A DNA stretch of 64,000 nucleotides from Antedon mediterranea (Eukaryota; Echinodermata; Crinoidea; Comatulida; Antedonidae): assembly GCF_964355755.1 (NCBI RefSeq), contig NC_092679.1, forward strand, positions 15,676,932 through 15,740,931, read 5' to 3'. Shown piece after piece: positions 62,801-64,000 of the stretch (position 1 is the stretch's first letter; every line of letters starts with the position of its first letter). Under the pieces are notes generated by a model. That model did no database searches. It was not told the origin of the DNA and was given only the letters and a program-made list of their open reading frames with translations. A program made the translations under genes and the position numbers.

Positions 62801-63359
62801 TAACAAACTCCACTCAGAGTGCCCTAAACAAAAAACCAATTAAATTAGCCTAGCTAATATTGTTTGTCCCCTTTTTGAAAACAATTAACCTCTTTCTGTA
62901 CTAGTTTATGACATCATGAGGGTGGAATTTTCTCTCAGTTATTACAGTATAATTTTTTTAGTAATTGGTCGTACAGGCCTCGGAAAAAGTAGTGTAATAA
63001 CTTGAAGAGCTAACTAAAGAAATGGAATTAAAATGTCCAGACACAATCAAGGTCCAGAAACCAATAATACATATAATATTCTAGGTCCAGATATTCCCAA
63101 TATAGCCTAATTCAGTCCATATTTAATTTATATATAAACAATAACAACAAACCTCTTGGGTATGATCCGAGTAGTTAAGGCTATTGCTTCGATACGTCTG
63201 TCTATGGCCATGTTTTTCTTTGGAAGATGGCCGAGACCTATTAATATCTTTATGCGATGAATTTGGTGCGTTTGATGATGATAATGCCAGCGTTCCAGTT
63301 GAAACAGATTTAGGAGGAGGTTGCTCAATCAGATGTAAACCCTCATCCGATGATTTATC
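47870..63359 (-). CDS. PACS1/2: Phosphofurin acidic cluster sorting protein PACS (3' part)
   Basis: PACS proteins are cytosolic sorting adaptors that bind acidic-cluster cargo such as furin and act at the trans-Golgi network, endosomes and ER-mitochondria contacts. Twelve exons, in transcript order: 63359-63153, 61957-61853, 59986-59880, 59557-59403, 57402-57292, 53814-53669, 53250-53199, 53064-52959, 52319-52293, 49782-49574, 48400-48296, 47976-47870. All phases close to give 478 codons plus stop; the N-terminal cargo-binding part lies beyond 64000. Family landmarks: ILVNSTEWQGQ, RVVCTFSNADVED, LAKYLGAIDTKYYSMF, QKFIPFIN, a Ser/Pro linker with TPPSSPA, LQVEYWPM, LKTTFRSLIVNRL, SMTVVTKERNKK, KSQVIDGIYRLVC and GVKFFQLTAQ near the stop. 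The linker includes a 27-nt exon. Introns hold at least four minisatellites. PACS-1 versus PACS-2 is not resolvable for a single invertebrate gene. Confidence 0.95.
48031..48178. mobile_element. MITE family 1, right arm replaced by poly(A)
   Basis: GCTCTGTCTACACTATCAAA left end, long-form interior, then GGGCACATCAAATTT followed by an A-run instead of the right arm. PACS last intron. Confidence 0.8.
48634..49448. repeat. 34-bp minisatellite, about 24 copies
   Basis: Units of TTGGGCTTTAGAGTTTATGG plus GATAATTTAAAATA; first copies vary (GGATAT, GTATAT), later ones are almost identical. PACS intron 10, between the 49574 and 48400 exon borders. Confidence 0.95.
50000..50100. mobile_element. GGTTCC MITE-like remnant
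   Basis: TAAAGCTTGGTTCCTACTTG followed by ACCAATCAC and CACTTGTGATTG words, related to 5738-5872; only the left half is clear. PACS intron 9. Confidence 0.4.
50505..50640 (+). repeat. tRNA-derived SINE
   Basis: TATGGCTTTATGGTCTAACA (box A-like) and GTGTAGGTTCAAATCTTGAC (box B-like) at tRNA spacing, with a short A/T-rich body. PACS intron 9. Confidence 0.45.
50925..51015. mobile_element. MITE family 3 remnant
   Basis: AACTCCTATTAAGTGCCCCC and TTAATAGGGGTGTCCC ends form a weak foldback. PACS intron 9. Confidence 0.5.
51404..51505. mobile_element. MITE family 1 fragment
   Basis: TTCTGTCTACACTATCAAAC left end and the TATGGTAGTGATATGCTTAA core; right arm reduced to AAAGTGCAGACGA. PACS intron 9. 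Confidence 0.75.
53296..53560. repeat. ~18-bp minisatellite
   Basis: Degenerate units of AACATTGACAGAAACAA type, lengths varying. PACS intron between exons 53814-53669 and 53250-53199. Makes Cys/Phe-rich spurious minus-strand frames. Confidence 0.85.
56150..57080. repeat. 23-bp minisatellite, about 40 copies
   Basis: Units of GAAGGTGTTCTATATGTAAA plus AAT, with shortened and variant copies (CCATATATAACAATAAAG) near the start and more uniform copies later. PACS intron 5. Confidence 0.95.
59180..59390. mobile_element. MITE family 2 copy
   Basis: TTAAAGATGTATTGTCGTCCC left, AAAATAAATGGTTAAATCCA and GGCTGGCAGCCAATTTGAC inside, GGAGGACAATACAT right. Next to a PACS exon (ends 59403). Confidence 0.8.
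59612..59740 (+). repeat. tRNA-derived SINE
   Basis: GTTGGTCTACAGGTATGAACG (box A-like) then TTGTGGGTTAGACTCCCACC (box B-like stem-loop) and a body AATTACTTGCGATTTTTG. PACS intron 3. Confidence 0.5.
60180..60465. repeat. Two ~110-bp direct repeats
   Basis: ACAGGTGGCACTTGCTCTTA at 60236 and 60403, each preceded by AAATTACA..TTTTCAACTA and followed by TATAATTTCCTTCA. PACS intron 2. Confidence 0.85.
60622..61500. repeat. 73-bp minisatellite, 12 copies
   Basis: Units start GTGGGCCGAGTTGTAAGATA and end CACCCCCACCCAAAACATGA; copies begin every 73 bp from 60628 to 61431 and differ at one or two positions only. It lacks stop codons in all minus-strand frames, so a 331-codon frame runs through it. 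PACS intron 2. Confidence 0.97.
61525..61735. mobile_element. MITE family 2, left-truncated
   Basis: GGCTGGGAACCAATTTGAC, TTTAAATTACAGTATTTTCA, and right end CAGGGGGACAATATAGCTTAA. Directly follows the 73-bp minisatellite. Confidence 0.7.
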
Positions 63360-63439
63360 CTGATTACATTAAGAAAAAATAAACAATGTATTATCACATT
63401 TGAAATTACAAATAAGTTTGATAATAAATGTCCTCAACA

Positions 63440-63545
63440 GTAAAGCTTGGTTAATGCAATGACCAATTGGGATGACCCATTGATTGTGATTGGTCATAAT
63501 ACTTGCATCATGCTTATTTCCTTGCATTATGTCTTTGGAACGAGC
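63440..63545. mobile_element. GGTT MITE-like element
   Basis: AAAGCTTGGTTAATGCAATG left, ACCAATTGGGATGACCCATT middle, GATTGGTC and CTTGCATTATGTCTTTGGAA right; partly self-complementary and related to 5738-5872. Confidence 0.45.
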
Positions 63546-63562
63546 ATATTCAATCACACAAA

Positions 63563-63885
63563 TATTAAAGATGTATTGCCCCCTTAACAAATTTTTTTTC
63601 TAATATTCCATTTTAATGTAATATAATAGTTATTCACTTTGACAAAAAATTGGATTGGAAAAAAATGTACTTAACTGGAAAAATGTAATTTAAAGCAAAA
63701 AAATGGCAAAAAATTGGCTGCCAGCCAATGGATTTTTGGTTGAATTTTACCATTTATTTTGTCATTTTTTAAGTGAAACCATGGTTTTTTTTCTATTGAA
63801 GTGATTAACTTGATTAAAACTACAAAATAACATAATAATAATTAATCTTCATTTTTCATGTTTTTTGGGGACAATACATCTTTAA
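63563..63885. mobile_element. MITE family 2, long copy
   Basis: ATTAAAGATGTATTGCCCCC left and GGGGACAATACATCTTTAAG right; interior in reverse relative to 7288-7550 (GGCTGCCAGCCAATGGA, ACCATTTATTTTGTCA). Lies upstream of the first PACS exon in the window. Confidence 0.85.
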
Positions 63886-64000
63886 GTATTTCACTTAACT
63901 CGATTAATATTTAAGTATTTCCGTTAAATTTTATTCACTTAGATAGGAGATTTTTTTTAATTGTAAGTGTTATCCCTATTAGTGTGAATAGTGAACACTG

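Overview
This is AT-rich nuclear DNA from an animal. Genes are split into many exons with GT..AG introns, and introns and spacers are full of short inverted-repeat transposons, tRNA-like SINEs and minisatellites. Single orthologues of gene families that are duplicated in vertebrates (one PPM1A/B, one PACS, one YIF1), together with frequent 'taggcctag' words, suggest an invertebrate deuterostome, most likely an echinoderm. That taxonomic placement is inference.

Layout. 1-4732: no gene; tRNA-Ser-like fragments and a 22-bp minisatellite. 4733-10880 (-): PPM1A/B-type PP2C phosphatase, four coding exons, 382 aa. 10881-14894: upstream region with MITEs. 14895-16050 (-): truncated, frameshifted non-LTR retrotransposon, abutting a 700-bp foldback element (16053-16752). 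17208-19123 (+): two-exon secreted, probably GPI-anchored family 1 glycoside hydrolase with a TATA box. 19510-24690: a hAT element (15-bp TIR, CAAAT target duplication) that carries a second 3.77-kb transposon inside it (19794-23560). The inner element holds a broken gene for a PIN/XPG-nuclease-like protein. 25824-29590 (-): EXOSC5 (exosome subunit Rrp46), six exons. 29976-33624 (+): YIF1, seven exons, divergent from EXOSC5 with 385 bp between the start codons. 35650-39707 (+): an eight-exon, 364-aa beta-propeller-like gene I cannot name. 39708-47869: no gene found. 47870-63359 (-): the last twelve exons of PACS, whose 5' part lies beyond the window.

The genes are housekeeping and unrelated in pathway: stress-kinase dephosphorylation, RNA decay, ER-Golgi transport and endosomal sorting. 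Exon borders were deduced by hand from splice signals, reading phase and family similarity. All phases close, and the PPM1 length equals that of human PPM1A. The most unusual content is mobile: the nested transposon pair, a palindromic MITE present about 14 times within 40 kb, and tRNA-Ser halves lying in permuted order.
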